Source: Solirubrobacter sp963724195 (lineage in GTDB: Bacteria > Actinomycetota > Thermoleophilia > Solirubrobacterales > Solirubrobacteraceae). From it: a stretch of 64,000 bases of DNA. Position 1 is the first letter of the stretch; each line of letters starts with the position of its first letter. The translations under genes were made by a program, and so were the position numbers. The notes under the pieces are model-generated. The model saw nothing but the letters and a program-made list of their open reading frames with translations. It did not search any database and was not told the DNA's origin. Of the stretch, positions 1 to 8,031 are shown one piece after another. The DNA lies in contig CAVRTQ010000015.1 in the NCBI GenBank assembly GCA_963724195.1, forward strand, positions 1 through 64,000, written 5' to 3'.

Positions 1-881
1 GGCGCGGCGCGCAGCTCTTGCCGGCAGTAGCTGAACAGGTTGCAGGTGACGCAGCCGTCGGGATCGAACTCGGCGCGGATGCGCGCGACATGGCCCGGCA
101 GCTGCTCCTGCGTCGGTGCTCCTGGCCCGAGCTGCTTCATCACGTCGATGCGCTCGCCGGCGCGGGCGCGCACCTCGGCGAGGTGGTCGTCGAGCCGCTC
201 GACCTGGGCTTCGGGCTGCAAGAAGGCGTTGCGGGGCACGGCCAGCGCGCCCGAGCGATGCACGCGCATGCCGTCCGGCAGCGCGCTCCACGCTGCCGCG
301 GCCGCCGCGCCGAGCGCGACCTGCAGGAAGCCCTTGAGCATCCGGCCGTCGTCGATCCGCGCCCGCACGCGCTCGTAGTCCTTCGCGTCGCCCATGATCA
401 GCCACGACCCGGCCCCGTCCTCGCGCGGGCAGACGATCGCGAAGTCGGGTTTGATCAGCGTCGCGTCCGCGCGGGACTCCATGTCCGGGTAGGGGAGGGC
501 GAGCGCGGTGAGCATCGTCGCGGTGTTCGCGCTGACCGCGCCCTCGTGGGCGGCTGCGAGCTCGCTCGCGGTGGTGGCCGACGACACCTTCCCGGAGCGG
601 CGCCGGATCGACTCGGGACGCTGCAGCCCGAGCTGCCCCACGGCCTTCGTCAGCAGCTCGGCCACGAACCGCTCCGAGTGCACGAGCGATTCGAACGTCA
701 TCGCCCGCATCCACCGCGCCTCCGGGATGCCGGCACCCACGTCCGGCGCCCCGAGCTGTGCCGCCAGCGCACGCCGGCTCACGCGCGTGATCAGCGGGTC
801 GGTCAGCCGGAAACGCTCGCACCCCGCGTGCGCGGACGCCGCGACCGCGCTGCTCCCGCCTCCGGTGCTCAGCGATCCCAT
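1..881 (-). CDS. PD-(D/E)XK nuclease with Cas4/AddB-type Fe-S cysteines, 3' end cut by window edge
   Basis: The minus strand is open from ATG at 881 to the window edge (293 codons seen, no stop). Visible active-site pattern: P145-D146 in a KPDF block, then D165-x-K167 in GDAKDY, then Q187 in a helix, which is the RecB-family PD-(D/E)XK order with the QxxxY-like position of Cas4. A C-x2-C-x5-C cluster (C277, C280, C286) and an early C21 give the one-plus-three cysteine layout known for the 4Fe-4S cluster of Cas4 and AddB. The family cuts or resects DNA ends in repair or defence. No Cas genes or repeats are visible here; its downstream partners lie outside the window. There is no clear ribosome site, so the start is provisional; the frame stays open further upstream. 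Confidence 0.72.
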   Translation of the reverse strand, partial: MGSLSTGGGSSAVAASAHAGCERFRLTDPLITRVSRRALAAQLGAPDVGAGIPEARWMRAMTFESLVHSERFVAELLTKAVGQLGLQRPESIRRRSGKVSSATTASELAAAHEGAVSANTATMLTALALPYPDMESRADATLIKPDFAIVCPREDGAGSWLIMGDAKDYERVRARIDDGRMLKGFLQVALGAAAAAAWSALPDGMRVHRSGALAVPRNAFLQPEAQVERLDDHLAEVRARAGERIDVMKQLGPGAPTQEQLPGHVARIRAEFDPDGCVTCNLFSYCRQELRAA

Positions 882-1056
882 AGGCAGATCTTCGTCATTC
901 AGAGCACTGGTCGCGCACGGTCGGGGAAACCTGACAATACCTGCGCCTCAGCTTTCTGAGCGGACCGAGAAGTGCGCTCGCGCGGGGCAGCTACGGCTGC
1001 GGGGATCCCGCAACGCGGTGCGGCCTTGTCCGCTCGTCGGCGGGGCGGCGTCGGCC

Positions 1057-1062
1057 TACGTT
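1057..1062 (+). promoter_or_regulatory. TANNNT -10 box (TACGTT) for a leaderless uspA-like gene
   Basis: TACGTT ends 6 nt before the ATG at 1069 and there is no Shine-Dalgarno sequence, so the transcript probably starts at or next to the start codon. The surrounding 12-mer GGCCTACGTTCG (1053-1064) recurs exactly at 25451-25462 in the same position relative to another start codon. Confidence 0.5.
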
Positions 1063-1068
1063 CGGGAC

Positions 1069-1566
1069 ATGCCTCCTGTGATCCTTTGCTACGACGGTTC
1101 CGACGACGCCGCGGTGGCGATCGAGCGCGCCGCCGAGCTGTTCCCCGATCGGCCGGCCGTGGTGCTCGCCGCCTGGCCGCGGGCGCACACGCAGTTCATC
1201 TACGCGTGGCCCAACATGGTGATCCCGGAGAACCTTGAGGACCTCGACGCTGCCGCTTCGGCCGCGGCGGTCGAGTTGGCCGACAAGGGCGCGGCGCTGG
1301 CCTGTGCGGCGGGCCTGGAGGCCGAACCGCTGGCGGCGCGGGCGGACGGTCCGCTCTGGCAGACGATCCTCGAGGTGGCCGAGCAGCGGGACGCGGCGGT
1401 GATCGTGCTCGGCTCGCGCGGGCTCGGCGGGATCAAGTCGTTCGTCCTCGGTAGCGTGTCGAGTGCGGTCGTCCACCACGCGACACGGCCGACGCTGGTC
1501 GTCCGCCACGGTGTGCCGGCTGCGCTTGCCGGGGTGGGTGCGGTAGAGAGCGAGCACGCCGAGTGA
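1069..1566 (+). CDS. Universal stress protein, UspA family (ATP-binding type)
   Basis: 165 aa, one Usp domain. The N-terminal beta strand runs ILCYDGSDDA, with the usual Asp near residue 9. The C-terminal ATP-binding signature G-x2-G-x9-G-S is present as GSRGLGG followed by SFVLGSVSS, and the last strand ends PTLVV. UspA proteins of this subclass bind ATP and act in the cytoplasm under starvation or oxidative stress. The ATG at 1069 is chosen because the Usp fold begins there; the open frame further upstream is antisense to the nuclease gene. The stop overlaps the next gene as GTGA, so the two are translationally coupled. Confidence 0.9.
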   Translation: MPPVILCYDGSDDAAVAIERAAELFPDRPAVVLAAWPRAHTQFIYAWPNMVIPENLEDLDAAASAAAVELADKGAALACAAGLEAEPLAARADGPLWQTILEVAEQRDAAVIVLGSRGLGGIKSFVLGSVSSAVVHHATRPTLVVRHGVPAALAGVGAVESEHAE

Positions 1567-2126
1567 AGATCGACGTCCAGCAGTGCATCGGTTGCGGCGC
1601 GATCGCGACGCCGCAACCCTGCCTCGGGACGTGTATCGACCGGCGCCTGGATCTCGTCGCGGCTGACCAGCACGCGCTCGCGCAATCCGCTGTCGGAGCG
1701 ATGGAGACCACACGCTCTCAGCGCCGGGACCTGCTCGACGAGATCGTCCGCTCGCCGCTGACCCCATCGGACTGGCAGACGTTGCGCGCACGCGCTCGAG
1801 CGGCGCTGCGTCAGCCTCCCGCGGCCGCGGCGGGGGCCGTGATCACCACCTGGGCGTGCGACTCCTGCGGGCGGATCGAGGCCCCGCAACCCTGCATCGG
1901 GGTGTGCGTGCGCCCCGCCGTGACGATGGTGCCGGCGACCGAGCACCAGGACCTGCTCACGCGGGCGGGCGAACTCGCCGGCACGCTCGCGCGGCTCGCG
2001 GTACCGTTGCGTCAACTCGCCTGGACGACGCCCCGGCCGGGTGCCTGGGAGGCTTCCGTCCGCGCGCTCCGCGCTTCAGCGGTCGAGCAGATGATCGAAG
2101 CTGACCTGGCCCGGATCGACCGTTGA
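1563..2126 (+). CDS. Duplicated C-x2-C-x8-C-x3-C protein, function unknown
   Basis: 187 aa, GTG start inside the stop of the UspA gene. The protein carries two copies of the same cysteine motif: C8, C11, C20, C24 and C99, C102, C111, C115. Each is written as C-x2-CG-x5-PQPC-x-G-x-C. Between and after them lie helical Ala/Arg/Leu-rich stretches. The eight cysteines suggest two small zinc or Fe-S sites, or a redox module, but I do not recognise the family. Tight coupling to a universal stress protein points to a stress or redox role (inference). Its last 51 bases overlap a small convergent gene. Confidence 0.75.
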   Translation: MKIDVQQCIGCGAIATPQPCLGTCIDRRLDLVAADQHALAQSAVGAMETTRSQRRDLLDEIVRSPLTPSDWQTLRARARAALRQPPAAAAGAVITTWACDSCGRIEAPQPCIGVCVRPAVTMVPATEHQDLLTRAGELAGTLARLAVPLRQLAWTTPRPGAWEASVRALRASAVEQMIEADLARIDR

Positions 2127-2312
2127 GGGCCGCGGATCACCCTGGTAGCGCCAGTGGCCGCGGAGCTCGTCGAGCCCCGCGGAGCGCACCCGCACACTCG
2201 CGTCCAGCGGCGTGATCGCGAGCCGCCCCAGCCGCTCGATTCCGCGGACACGCGCGTAGAAGACGCGGCCCCGGCTGCTCACCAGGACGAGATCATCAGG
2301 CTCGACAGGCAC
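2076..2312 (-). CDS. Small hypothetical protein, 78 aa
   Basis: GTG start at 2312, charged soluble protein beginning MPVEPDDLVLV with a beta-rich N-terminal half and no signal peptide or membrane segment. A TAGGCT -10 box sits 8 nt upstream, the same arrangement used by other genes in the window, which is the main reason to believe it. Its 3' end overlaps the 3' end of the duplicated-cysteine gene on the other strand by 51 bp. I do not recognise the family. Confidence 0.55.
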   Translation of the reverse strand: MPVEPDDLVLVSSRGRVFYARVRGIERLGRLAITPLDASVRVRSAGLDELRGHWRYQGDPRPSTVDPGQVSFDHLLDR

Positions 2313-2320
2313 GGCGAAGC

Positions 2321-2326
2321 AGCCTA
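2321..2326 (-). promoter_or_regulatory. TANNNT -10 box (TAGGCT) for the 78-aa gene
   Basis: Read on the minus strand, TAGGCT ends 8 nt before the GTG at 2312. The same hexamer serves the XRE gene (5304) and the isomerase operon (32930). Confidence 0.45.
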
Positions 2327-2363
2327 GAACGAATGCGTCCCGTGGGTGACCGCAGAGGACGGC

Positions 2364-3017
2364 TCAGCCGGCCTGCGGATGCGCAGCGTTGATCGCCCAC
2401 TGGGCGGCGAACGCCCGTTTGTATGCCGGCCGTGCTTCGCCGCGGGCGACATAGGCCGCCAGTGCCGGAAACTCGTCGAGAAGCCCCGACGGTCTCAGCC
2501 TGAGCAACACCGACGCCATCATCAGGTCGCCCGCGCTGAACGCTCCATCGAGCCAGTCGGCGTCGCCCAACCGAGCAGCAAGCTGGACCAGCCGTTCGCG
2601 AACGCGATCTTTGACCAGCGGCAGCCGCGCTTCGGCCCAGGGTGTGCCGCCCTCCACGAACTTGGCGGTCACGAGCTCGAGGATCGGCGGCTCCACGGTA
2701 TTGAGCGCGGCGAACATCCAGGTGATGGCCCGCGCCCGGGCGTGGGCGTCGTCGGGGAACAGGCCCGCATGGTGTTCGGCGATGTGCAAGACGATCGCGC
2801 CCGACTCGAACAGGACAAGTCCGCCTTCTTCATAGGTCGGGATCAGCCCGAACGGATGCACCCGCAGATGCGCGGGTTCGGTCTTTGTTCGGAGCGAAAC
2901 GAGGCGGACCTCGTAGGGCACGTTCACTTCTTCCAGCGCCCATCGAACGCGCGTATCGCGCGCCAGTCCCATGCCGCCGTCGGGCGACCGTTCAAAGGCG
3001 GTGATGACGATGGTCAT
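2364..3017 (-). CDS. Glutathione S-transferase family protein
   Basis: 217 aa. The N-terminal thioredoxin-like domain shows the family features: ARDTRVRWALEE helix, then HPFGLIPTYEEGGLVLFES with the cis-Pro of the IP turn and the E-S glutathione contact, followed by IVLHIAE. The C-terminal all-helical domain contains the A-G-D cap around FSAGDLMMA. The family conjugates or reduces substrates with glutathione-like thiols; actinobacteria usually lack glutathione, so the real thiol is uncertain. I start at the ATG at 3017 (MTIVITAFERSP) because the fold begins there, though the frame extends 7 codons upstream. Confidence 0.85.
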   Translation of the reverse strand: MTIVITAFERSPDGGMGLARDTRVRWALEEVNVPYEVRLVSLRTKTEPAHLRVHPFGLIPTYEEGGLVLFESGAIVLHIAEHHAGLFPDDAHARARAITWMFAALNTVEPPILELVTAKFVEGGTPWAEARLPLVKDRVRERLVQLAARLGDADWLDGAFSAGDLMMASVLLRLRPSGLLDEFPALAAYVARGEARPAYKRAFAAQWAINAAHPQAG

Positions 3018-3097
3018 AGGCACAGGGACTCGGCCCACCTCGGAAACTCATCGCGCCTGCAGCGCTCCAGGCTCGGTGCCGGCCAAGCAGCGCTTCG

Positions 3098-3223
3098 GTG
3101 CGGCGTTCACGTGCTGGATCAGCCGCCGCGCGGCGCGAGCGGGTCAGCTCGCGCCGCTTCTGGAATGGCGTGGCGCAGGCCCTGCGCCATGCCGGGATGG
3201 TGCTCGCCGTCAGATCGGGCTAG
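3098..3223 (+). CDS. Possible 41-aa ORF or gene remnant
   Basis: In the gap between the GST and the secreted protein, a GTG-started frame ends with SSRRFWNGVAQALRHAG and a TAG inside the 3' end of the opposite gene. Codon use is strongly G/C at third positions over the second half only, as if it were the 3' tail of a lost gene. No ribosome site or promoter is evident. I list it because nothing else explains this stretch. Confidence 0.2.
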   Translation: MRRSRAGSAAARRERVSSRRFWNGVAQALRHAGMVLAVRSG

Positions 3224-3819
3224 GGGTTGAAGCTGCTCACGCACTGCCCCTGGTTCTCGAACCCGCCGGCGCGATAGCCGCCCTGCTTGCACTGCTCCTT
3301 GCTGGTGGGGGCGGGCGCGAGGCTCACCGCCGTCCCGCCGATCGTCAGGTTACGGATCTGGATAACGCTCGGGTTACTGATGTTGTCGCTGACGATGCCG
3401 GTGTGACCTGCGACGCCGTCCTGGATGCCCTGCACGGTGGTGCTGACGCGGAACCAGCCGTCACCATCGGGATCCGTGCCGCACGCGGACTCACTGGTGG
3501 TTCCGTTGGGGTCCTGATCAAACGTGTTGTACGCGCCGCCCTGGATGAACACGCGCGGCGCGCCGCCACCGCACGGGCCGCGGTACTCGAACGTGATCTT
3601 GTCACCGTTCTCGACCGCCACGTCAAGGGCGGCATTCTCGTACGACGTGCCGTCCACTTGGCCGCGGCTGTCGAGAGTGACCACGCCGTTACTGTAAGTC
3701 GCGCCGCTATCGGTCGGGAACCATCCCGTCGCAACGGCCGCGACGGCGGTCACTGCGAATATCGCCGCGGCGGTCGTCAGGCCAGCGATCGTCAGACCGC
3801 CTACAAGGATTCTGTGCAT
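3220..3819 (-). CDS. Secreted protein with C-terminal KEQCKxGG...NQGQCVS motif
   Basis: 199 aa. The ATG at 3819 is preceded by a strong GGGAGGAAG ribosome site and opens a signal peptide (MHRILVGGLTIAGLT and a long hydrophobic run). The mature part is a beta-rich domain with two Cys pairs. The last 28 residues contain TSKEQCKQGGYRAGG and NQGQCVSSF, a short two-cysteine tail I have seen on many actinobacterial exported proteins (recollection, not searched). Role unknown; likely cell-envelope or extracellular. Two tandem hairpins occupy its 5' leader, so translation or mRNA stability may be controlled there. Confidence 0.75.
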   Translation of the reverse strand: MHRILVGGLTIAGLTTAAAIFAVTAVAAVATGWFPTDSGATYSNGVVTLDSRGQVDGTSYENAALDVAVENGDKITFEYRGPCGGGAPRVFIQGGAYNTFDQDPNGTTSESACGTDPDGDGWFRVSTTVQGIQDGVAGHTGIVSDNISNPSVIQIRNLTIGGTAVSLAPAPTSKEQCKQGGYRAGGFENQGQCVSSFNP

Positions 3820-3835
3820 GGTCTTCCTCCCTGGG

Positions 3836-3866
3836 GTGCCGAAGTCGGCACGCGCGCTGTGCGCGC
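3836..3866 (-). promoter_or_regulatory. Tandem hairpins in the 5' leader of the secreted-protein gene
   Basis: GTGCCGA-ag-TCGGCAC (3836-3851) is a perfect 7-bp inverted repeat, followed at once by GCGCGC-tgt-GCGCGC (3852-3866, sharing the flanking C). They lie 17-47 nt upstream of the ATG, directly before the ribosome site. They may be a structured leader or stabiliser; they match no riboswitch class I recognise. Confidence 0.4.
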
Positions 3867-4190
3867 GGGCGAAGAAACCGATCCACGCCCTGCCCCGTTC
3901 GACAGTCAAGGTCGGAGCGGGCCCGCCCACAATCCACCATCTGTCCAGCGGCTCACCCTCGTCCACCGGCGACGGACCTGTCATACCCGACCCTAAAAGA
4001 CGAATGACTCCTCTTTAACCCGACTGAGTGCGCAGTCGGCGCGGGTCTCGCAGCGGTCACCTTTGTGATAGATGTCAACGAGCCGGGACGGATGGAGCGC
4101 ATTGCGGTTTGCTTGTGAGCGGCGGCTGATTGAGACTGTTCCTTTCTCAGAGGCGGGAGGGCCGCAGTTGTCGGATCGCGACGGACCGGG
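3867..4190. other. Intergenic region, 324 bp
   Basis: No convincing gene on either strand. It holds the presumed upstream region of the secreted-protein gene, including an AT-richer patch at about 3985-4020, and a short hairpin at 4020-4039. Short frames across it have poor third-position bias and no ribosome sites. Confidence 0.5.
4020..4039 (-). terminator. Weak hairpin downstream of aldo/keto reductase
   Basis: CCGACTG-agtgcg-CAGTCGG is a perfect 7-bp stem about 150 nt past the reductase stop. There is no clear U tract, so this could be a terminator or just an inverted repeat. Confidence 0.25.
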
Positions 4191-5171
4191 TCAGCGGTCG
4201 ATGGTCGCCATGTTGGCTTCGTCATGGCGTGCGCCGGCGGCGGGCTGCAGGTGGTTCAGCCGTTCGAGCTGCGCCTCGGTGAGCTCGACCTGGTCCGCGC
4301 GGGTGTTTTCGTCGACGCGGGCGACGCGGCGGGTGCCAGGGATGGGGGCGACGTCCTCTCCTCGGGTGAGGATCCAGGCCAGCGCGGTCTGGGCGGGGGT
4401 TGCGCCGATCTCCGCGCCGATCGCGCGGACCTCGTCGACGAGTGCCAGGTTGCGGAGGAAGTTGTCCCCGGTGAAGCGTGGGTTGGTCTTGCGCCAGTCG
4501 TCGTCCGCGAAGTCGTCGACGGTCCGGATCTGCCCCGTGAGCAGGCCGTGGCCGAGCGGCGAGTAGGGGACGAATCCGATCCCGAGCTCGCGCAGCAGGG
4601 GCAGGATCTCCGCCTCCACGTCCCTGGTCCACAGCGAGTATTCGGTCTGCAGTGCGGAGACCGGCTGCACGGCGTGTGCGCGGCGGATGGTGTCGGGGGA
4701 GGCTTCGGAGAGGCCGAAGTGCAGCACCTTGCCTTCGGCGATCAGGTCGGCGACGGCCTGGGCGGTCTCCTCGATCGGGGTGTTCGGGTCGACGCGGTGC
4801 TGGTAGAGCAGGTCGATGTGGTCGGTGCCCAGGCGCTTGAGCGATCCTTCGACGGCGGTCTTGACGTTCGCGGGACTGCTGTCGGTCACGCCGGGGCCGC
4901 CGCCGTCGTGGGAGACGAGCCCGAACTTGGTGGCGATCTTGACCTGGTCGCGGCGGTCCTTGATGGCCTCCCCGACGATCTCTTCACTGAGGAAGGGCCC
5001 GTAGATCTCGGCGGTGTCGATGTGGGTGACGCCGAGTTCGAGCGCGCGGTGGATGGTGCGGATCGACTCCGCGTGGTCCAGGGCGCCTTCGCTGGTGTAG
5101 GTGCCGGCCATGGTCATCGCGCCGAGGCCGATGCGGGAGACCTCAAGGGTCCCGAGGTGTGCGGTCTTCAC
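4191..5171 (-). CDS. Aldo/keto reductase (AKR, potassium-channel-beta/AKR13-like)
   Basis: 326 aa, full length for the family. The (beta/alpha)8 barrel begins HLGTLEVSRIGLGAM. The catalytic tetrad is visible: D in IDTAEIYG, the Tyr of the same motif, K in ATKFG, and H in LLYQHRVDP. The NADPH site is seen near the end as PIPGTRR with a following Glu/Asn pair. The enzyme should reduce aldehydes or ketones with NADPH in the cytoplasm. GTG start at 5171, with GAAGGA 8 nt upstream. It is transcribed divergently from the XRE regulator, which is its likely controller. Confidence 0.9.
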   Translation of the reverse strand: MKTAHLGTLEVSRIGLGAMTMAGTYTSEGALDHAESIRTIHRALELGVTHIDTAEIYGPFLSEEIVGEAIKDRRDQVKIATKFGLVSHDGGGPGVTDSSPANVKTAVEGSLKRLGTDHIDLLYQHRVDPNTPIEETAQAVADLIAEGKVLHFGLSEASPDTIRRAHAVQPVSALQTEYSLWTRDVEAEILPLLRELGIGFVPYSPLGHGLLTGQIRTVDDFADDDWRKTNPRFTGDNFLRNLALVDEVRAIGAEIGATPAQTALAWILTRGEDVAPIPGTRRVARVDENTRADQVELTEAQLERLNHLQPAAGARHDEANMATIDR

Positions 5172-5303
5172 GGCGTCAGTCCTTCGCTGTCGAGGTGGCG
5201 AGCGGTGAGCTCATGGCTCTCAGCCAAGCGCGGATCTCGTGAAAGTGGGAGTCCCCGTTGAGAGAGGTACTGGCAGGGTCTCCCAGCCGCCTGCGCGCGG
5301 GTC

Positions 5304-5309
5304 TAGGCT
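5304..5309 (+). promoter_or_regulatory. TANNNT -10 box (TAGGCT) for XRE regulator
   Basis: TAGGCT ends 7 nt before the GTG at 5317, with no ribosome site between; this fits a leaderless transcript and is one reason to prefer that start. Confidence 0.5.
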
Positions 5310-5316
5310 CGTTGTC

Positions 5317-6198
5317 GTGGAGACCAAGAAGGAGATCCAGGCGTTCCTCACCTCCCGCCGAGCCGCGATCACTCCCGAGCAGGCAGGCGTGCCCTCCTAC
5401 GGTGCGCGGCGCGTGCCGGGCCTGCGCCGCGAAGAGGTCGCTGTCCTGGCCGGCGTCAGCGTCCCGTACTACACGCGTCTGGAACGCGGAGACCTGAGCG
5501 GCGTCTCCGACGGGGTGCTGCAGGCGCTGGCCGGCGCGCTCAAGCTCGACGACGCCGAGCGCGCGCACCTCTTCGACCTGGCTCGTGCCGCCCATCCCAC
5601 CGGCGCGCCTCCTCGCCGGCGTTCGCCGAAGCCCCGGATCCGGCCCGAGATCCAGTGGACGCTCGACGCCATCACCGGCGCCGCCGCGTACGTGGGCAAC
5701 GATCGCTTGGACATTCTCGCCGCCAACTCCCTCGCCCGCGCACTGTTCTCCGAGCTGTACGCCGCACCGACCCGACCGGCGAACTTCGCTCGCTTCGTGT
5801 TCCTCGACCCGCGCGCGGAGCGCTTCTACCCCGACTGGGACCGCGCCGCCCGCGACACGGCCGAGATCCTGCGCGCCGCCGCGGGACGCGACCCCCGCGA
5901 CCGTGACCTCTCAGACCTCGTGGGCGAGCTCGCGACCCGCAGCGATGCGTTCCGCACGCACTGGGCAGCCCACAACGTCCGCTTTCACGCGTCCGCCGTC
6001 AAGCACCTCCACCACCCCGTCGTCGGCGAACTCAGCCTCAGCTTCAACCGCCTGGACATCGCCGCCGACCACGGCCTGACGCTCTTCACCTACGCCGCCG
6101 AGCCAGGCTCGCGCTCCGAGCAAGCGCTGAATCTGTTGGGAAGCTGGGCAGCCACCACCGGCGTCACCGACCCCGCACCGACAACCGACCAGAGCTGA
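5317..6198 (+). CDS. XRE-family regulator with MmyB-like ligand domain
   Basis: 293 aa from GTG 5317. The N-terminal helix-turn-helix reads RREEVAVLAGVSVPYYTRLERGD, with the GLRREEVA lead-in typical of the MmyB group. From about residue 105 a helical PAS-like ligand domain contains NDRLDILAANSLARAL and later FLDPRAERFYPDW. Regulators of this type commonly sit back to back with a short-chain or aldo/keto reductase gene and repress it, as here. Its 3' end faces the second aldo/keto reductase, with only one base between the stops. Confidence 0.88.
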   Translation: METKKEIQAFLTSRRAAITPEQAGVPSYGARRVPGLRREEVAVLAGVSVPYYTRLERGDLSGVSDGVLQALAGALKLDDAERAHLFDLARAAHPTGAPPRRRSPKPRIRPEIQWTLDAITGAAAYVGNDRLDILAANSLARALFSELYAAPTRPANFARFVFLDPRAERFYPDWDRAARDTAEILRAAAGRDPRDRDLSDLVGELATRSDAFRTHWAAHNVRFHASAVKHLHHPVVGELSLSFNRLDIAADHGLTLFTYAAEPGSRSEQALNLLGSWAATTGVTDPAPTTDQS

Positions 6199-6199
6199 C

Positions 6200-7010
6200 C
6201 TACGTCTCGAGCCAGGCGAGCTGCTCGGGCGTGAGTGCGAGCTCCGTGGCGGCGAACGCGTCCTCGAGGTGGGCGCCCGAGGTCGTGCCGACCGCCGGCC
6301 AGACGTACTCGGGCTGGGCGAGCACGTAGGCGAGCGCGACCGCCGTCGGGGTCGTGCCGAGATCGCCCGCGAGGTCGCGTGCGCGCGAGCGGCGCTCGCG
6401 GTTGCGGTCGCTGTCCCAGCTGGCGACGTCGCGGCCGGCGAAGAACCCGGTCGCGAGGCTCGACCACGTGATCACGGTCAAGCCCAGCACCCGCGAGCGA
6501 ACGCAGCTCGCGCCCCGTCAGGGCCAGGCAATCGGGCCAGGGCGGGGAGACCATGTCGGCGAGCGAGAAGTGGTTGCTGAACGCCCGCAACGGCCCGCCG
6601 TCGACCTCGCGGTGCAGCGCGCGCAGCCGGTCCACCGTCCAATTGGACACGCCGAAGGCGCCGATCGTCCCCGCGGCGACCTGCTCCTGCAAGGCGTCCG
6701 CCCAGGCCGCCACCGGCAGCGACGGGTCGTCGCGGTGCAGCAGGAACACGTCGAGCCGGTCCACGCCCAGCAGCGATCGGGCGACGTCGATCTCCGGTCC
6801 CACGAGGGCGGGCGCGCAGTGCGGCGGATGGCATCCTTTCGCGTACAGCGCGACGTCCGCGCCTCCGCGCAGCCACCGGCCCACGGCGCGCGCGGACTCG
6901 CCGTCGCGGTACACGTTGGCCACGTCCAGCGCGCGCCCGCCGCGCGCGACGAACCGGTCGAGCAAGCCCGGCTCCGGCACGTCGTAGGTCCCGAAGACGA
7001 GCCGGCTCAT
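6200..7010 (-). CDS. Aldo/keto reductase, frameshifted near 6490
   Basis: The ATG at 7010 opens MSRLVFGTYDVPEPG and runs through DVANVYRDGE, LYAKGC and FLLHRDDPS, the Asp, Lys and His of an AKR barrel. After about residue 173 the frame is lost at a CCC run near 6490, and continues in another frame as VLGLTVITWSSLATG to a stop at 6200. Removing one base gives 269 aa without a gap. The Tyr of the tetrad is seen in VANVYRDG. The ATG overlaps the LacI stop (ATGA), so it is the downstream cistron of the repressor and may be a sugar-operon accessory reductase. Confidence 0.78.
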
Positions 7011-8026
7011 GCTGGAGGCGCCGTGCTCTCGCGGACCTTCAACGCCGGCGGCACGACGACCCGCCGGGTCGACCGCTGGCCCGCCTCGATCTCCTCCAGC
7101 AACAACAGCAGGCTCTGCCGGCCGACCTCGTTGAAGTCCTGGTGGATCGTCGTGAGCGGCGGCGTGAAGTACTGCGCCTCGGGGATGTCGTCGAAGCCGA
7201 CGATGCTCACTTCGCCCGGCACGTCACGCCCGGCCTCGTGCATGGCCCGCAGCACCCCCAGCGCCATCTGGTCGTTGGCGGCGAAGATCGCGGTCGCGTC
7301 CCGCACGCCGGCGAGGCGCTGGCCCAGCTCGTAGCCCGAGCGCGCGCTCCAGTCGCCGGACAGCAGCGGCGGCGGGTCGGCGCCCGCCGCCGAGAGTGCG
7401 GCCATCCAGCCGTCCACGCGCTGCTGCGCCTCGAGCCAGTCCGGCGGGCCCGCGAGATGCCAGACCGTGCGATGACCGAGCTCGAGCAGATGCCGCGTCG
7501 CGGCCTGCGCGCCCGCCACCTGGTCGACGGTGACCACCGCCACCGTCTCCTCCGGCCCGGCCTCCACGGCCACCACGGGCAGCTCGCGCGGCAGGTGCGC
7601 GAACGCCTCCGCCGCACGCTCCTGCGGCGTGATCAGCAGCACGCCGTCGACGCCCTGGCCGTGGAGCTGGTCGACGGCCCCCAGCACGAGGTCGCGATCA
7701 AGCGAGGTGACGCTGACGATGCTCACGAAGTAGCCCTGGGCGTGCGCGGCGCGCTCGATCCCGAACAGCGTCGAGGCCGGCCCGAACAGCGTGGTGTCAA
7801 AGCTCACCACGCCGAGCGTCCGGGAGCGCCCCGTGACCAGCGCACGGGCGAGTGAGTTCGGCCGGTAGCCGAGCTCGCGCATCGCGGCGAGCACCCGCTC
7901 GCGCGTCTGCGGCCGGACGCTGTCGGAGCCGTTGATGACCCGCGACACCGTCTGATGCGACACGCCGGCCGCGTGCGCGACGTCGGCCATCACGGGCCGA
8001 CGGCCGGGTTCGGTGTTAGCGCTCAT
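7007..8026 (-). CDS. LacI-family repressor of the arabinose-type operon
   Basis: 339 aa from ATG 8026. The N-terminal HTH is VMADVAHAAGVSHQTVSRVIN with the hinge-helix region NSLARALVTGRS. A periplasmic-binding-protein-like sensor domain follows (TLGVVSFDTTLFG, GFDDIPEAQYF, and TTIHQDFNEVGRQS near the end, all LacI hallmarks). It faces the ABC importer and araBDA genes across a 92-bp region with two LacI-type palindromes. By family rule it should repress them and release on binding the imported sugar or a derivative. Since one operator is next to its own start it probably represses itself too. Confidence 0.92.
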   Translation of the reverse strand: MSANTEPGRRPVMADVAHAAGVSHQTVSRVINGSDSVRPQTRERVLAAMRELGYRPNSLARALVTGRSRTLGVVSFDTTLFGPASTLFGIERAAHAQGYFVSIVSVTSLDRDLVLGAVDQLHGQGVDGVLLITPQERAAEAFAHLPRELPVVAVEAGPEETVAVVTVDQVAGAQAATRHLLELGHRTVWHLAGPPDWLEAQQRVDGWMAALSAAGADPPPLLSGDWSARSGYELGQRLAGVRDATAIFAANDQMALGVLRAMHEAGRDVPGEVSIVGFDDIPEAQYFTPPLTTIHQDFNEVGRQSLLLLLEEIEAGQRSTRRVVVPPALKVRESTAPPA

Positions 8027-8031
8027 CTCGC

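Noticed and set aside
18..1068. Plus-strand frames over the first kilobase, including an extended start for the stress protein
   Set aside because: The minus-strand nuclease accounts for this DNA; the plus frames lack motifs and the Usp fold starts at 1069.
3953..4225. 90-aa minus-strand ORF in the gap before the aldo/keto reductase end
   Set aside because: Poor third-position bias, Ser/Pro/Thr-rich with no motif, and it overlaps the reductase 3' end.
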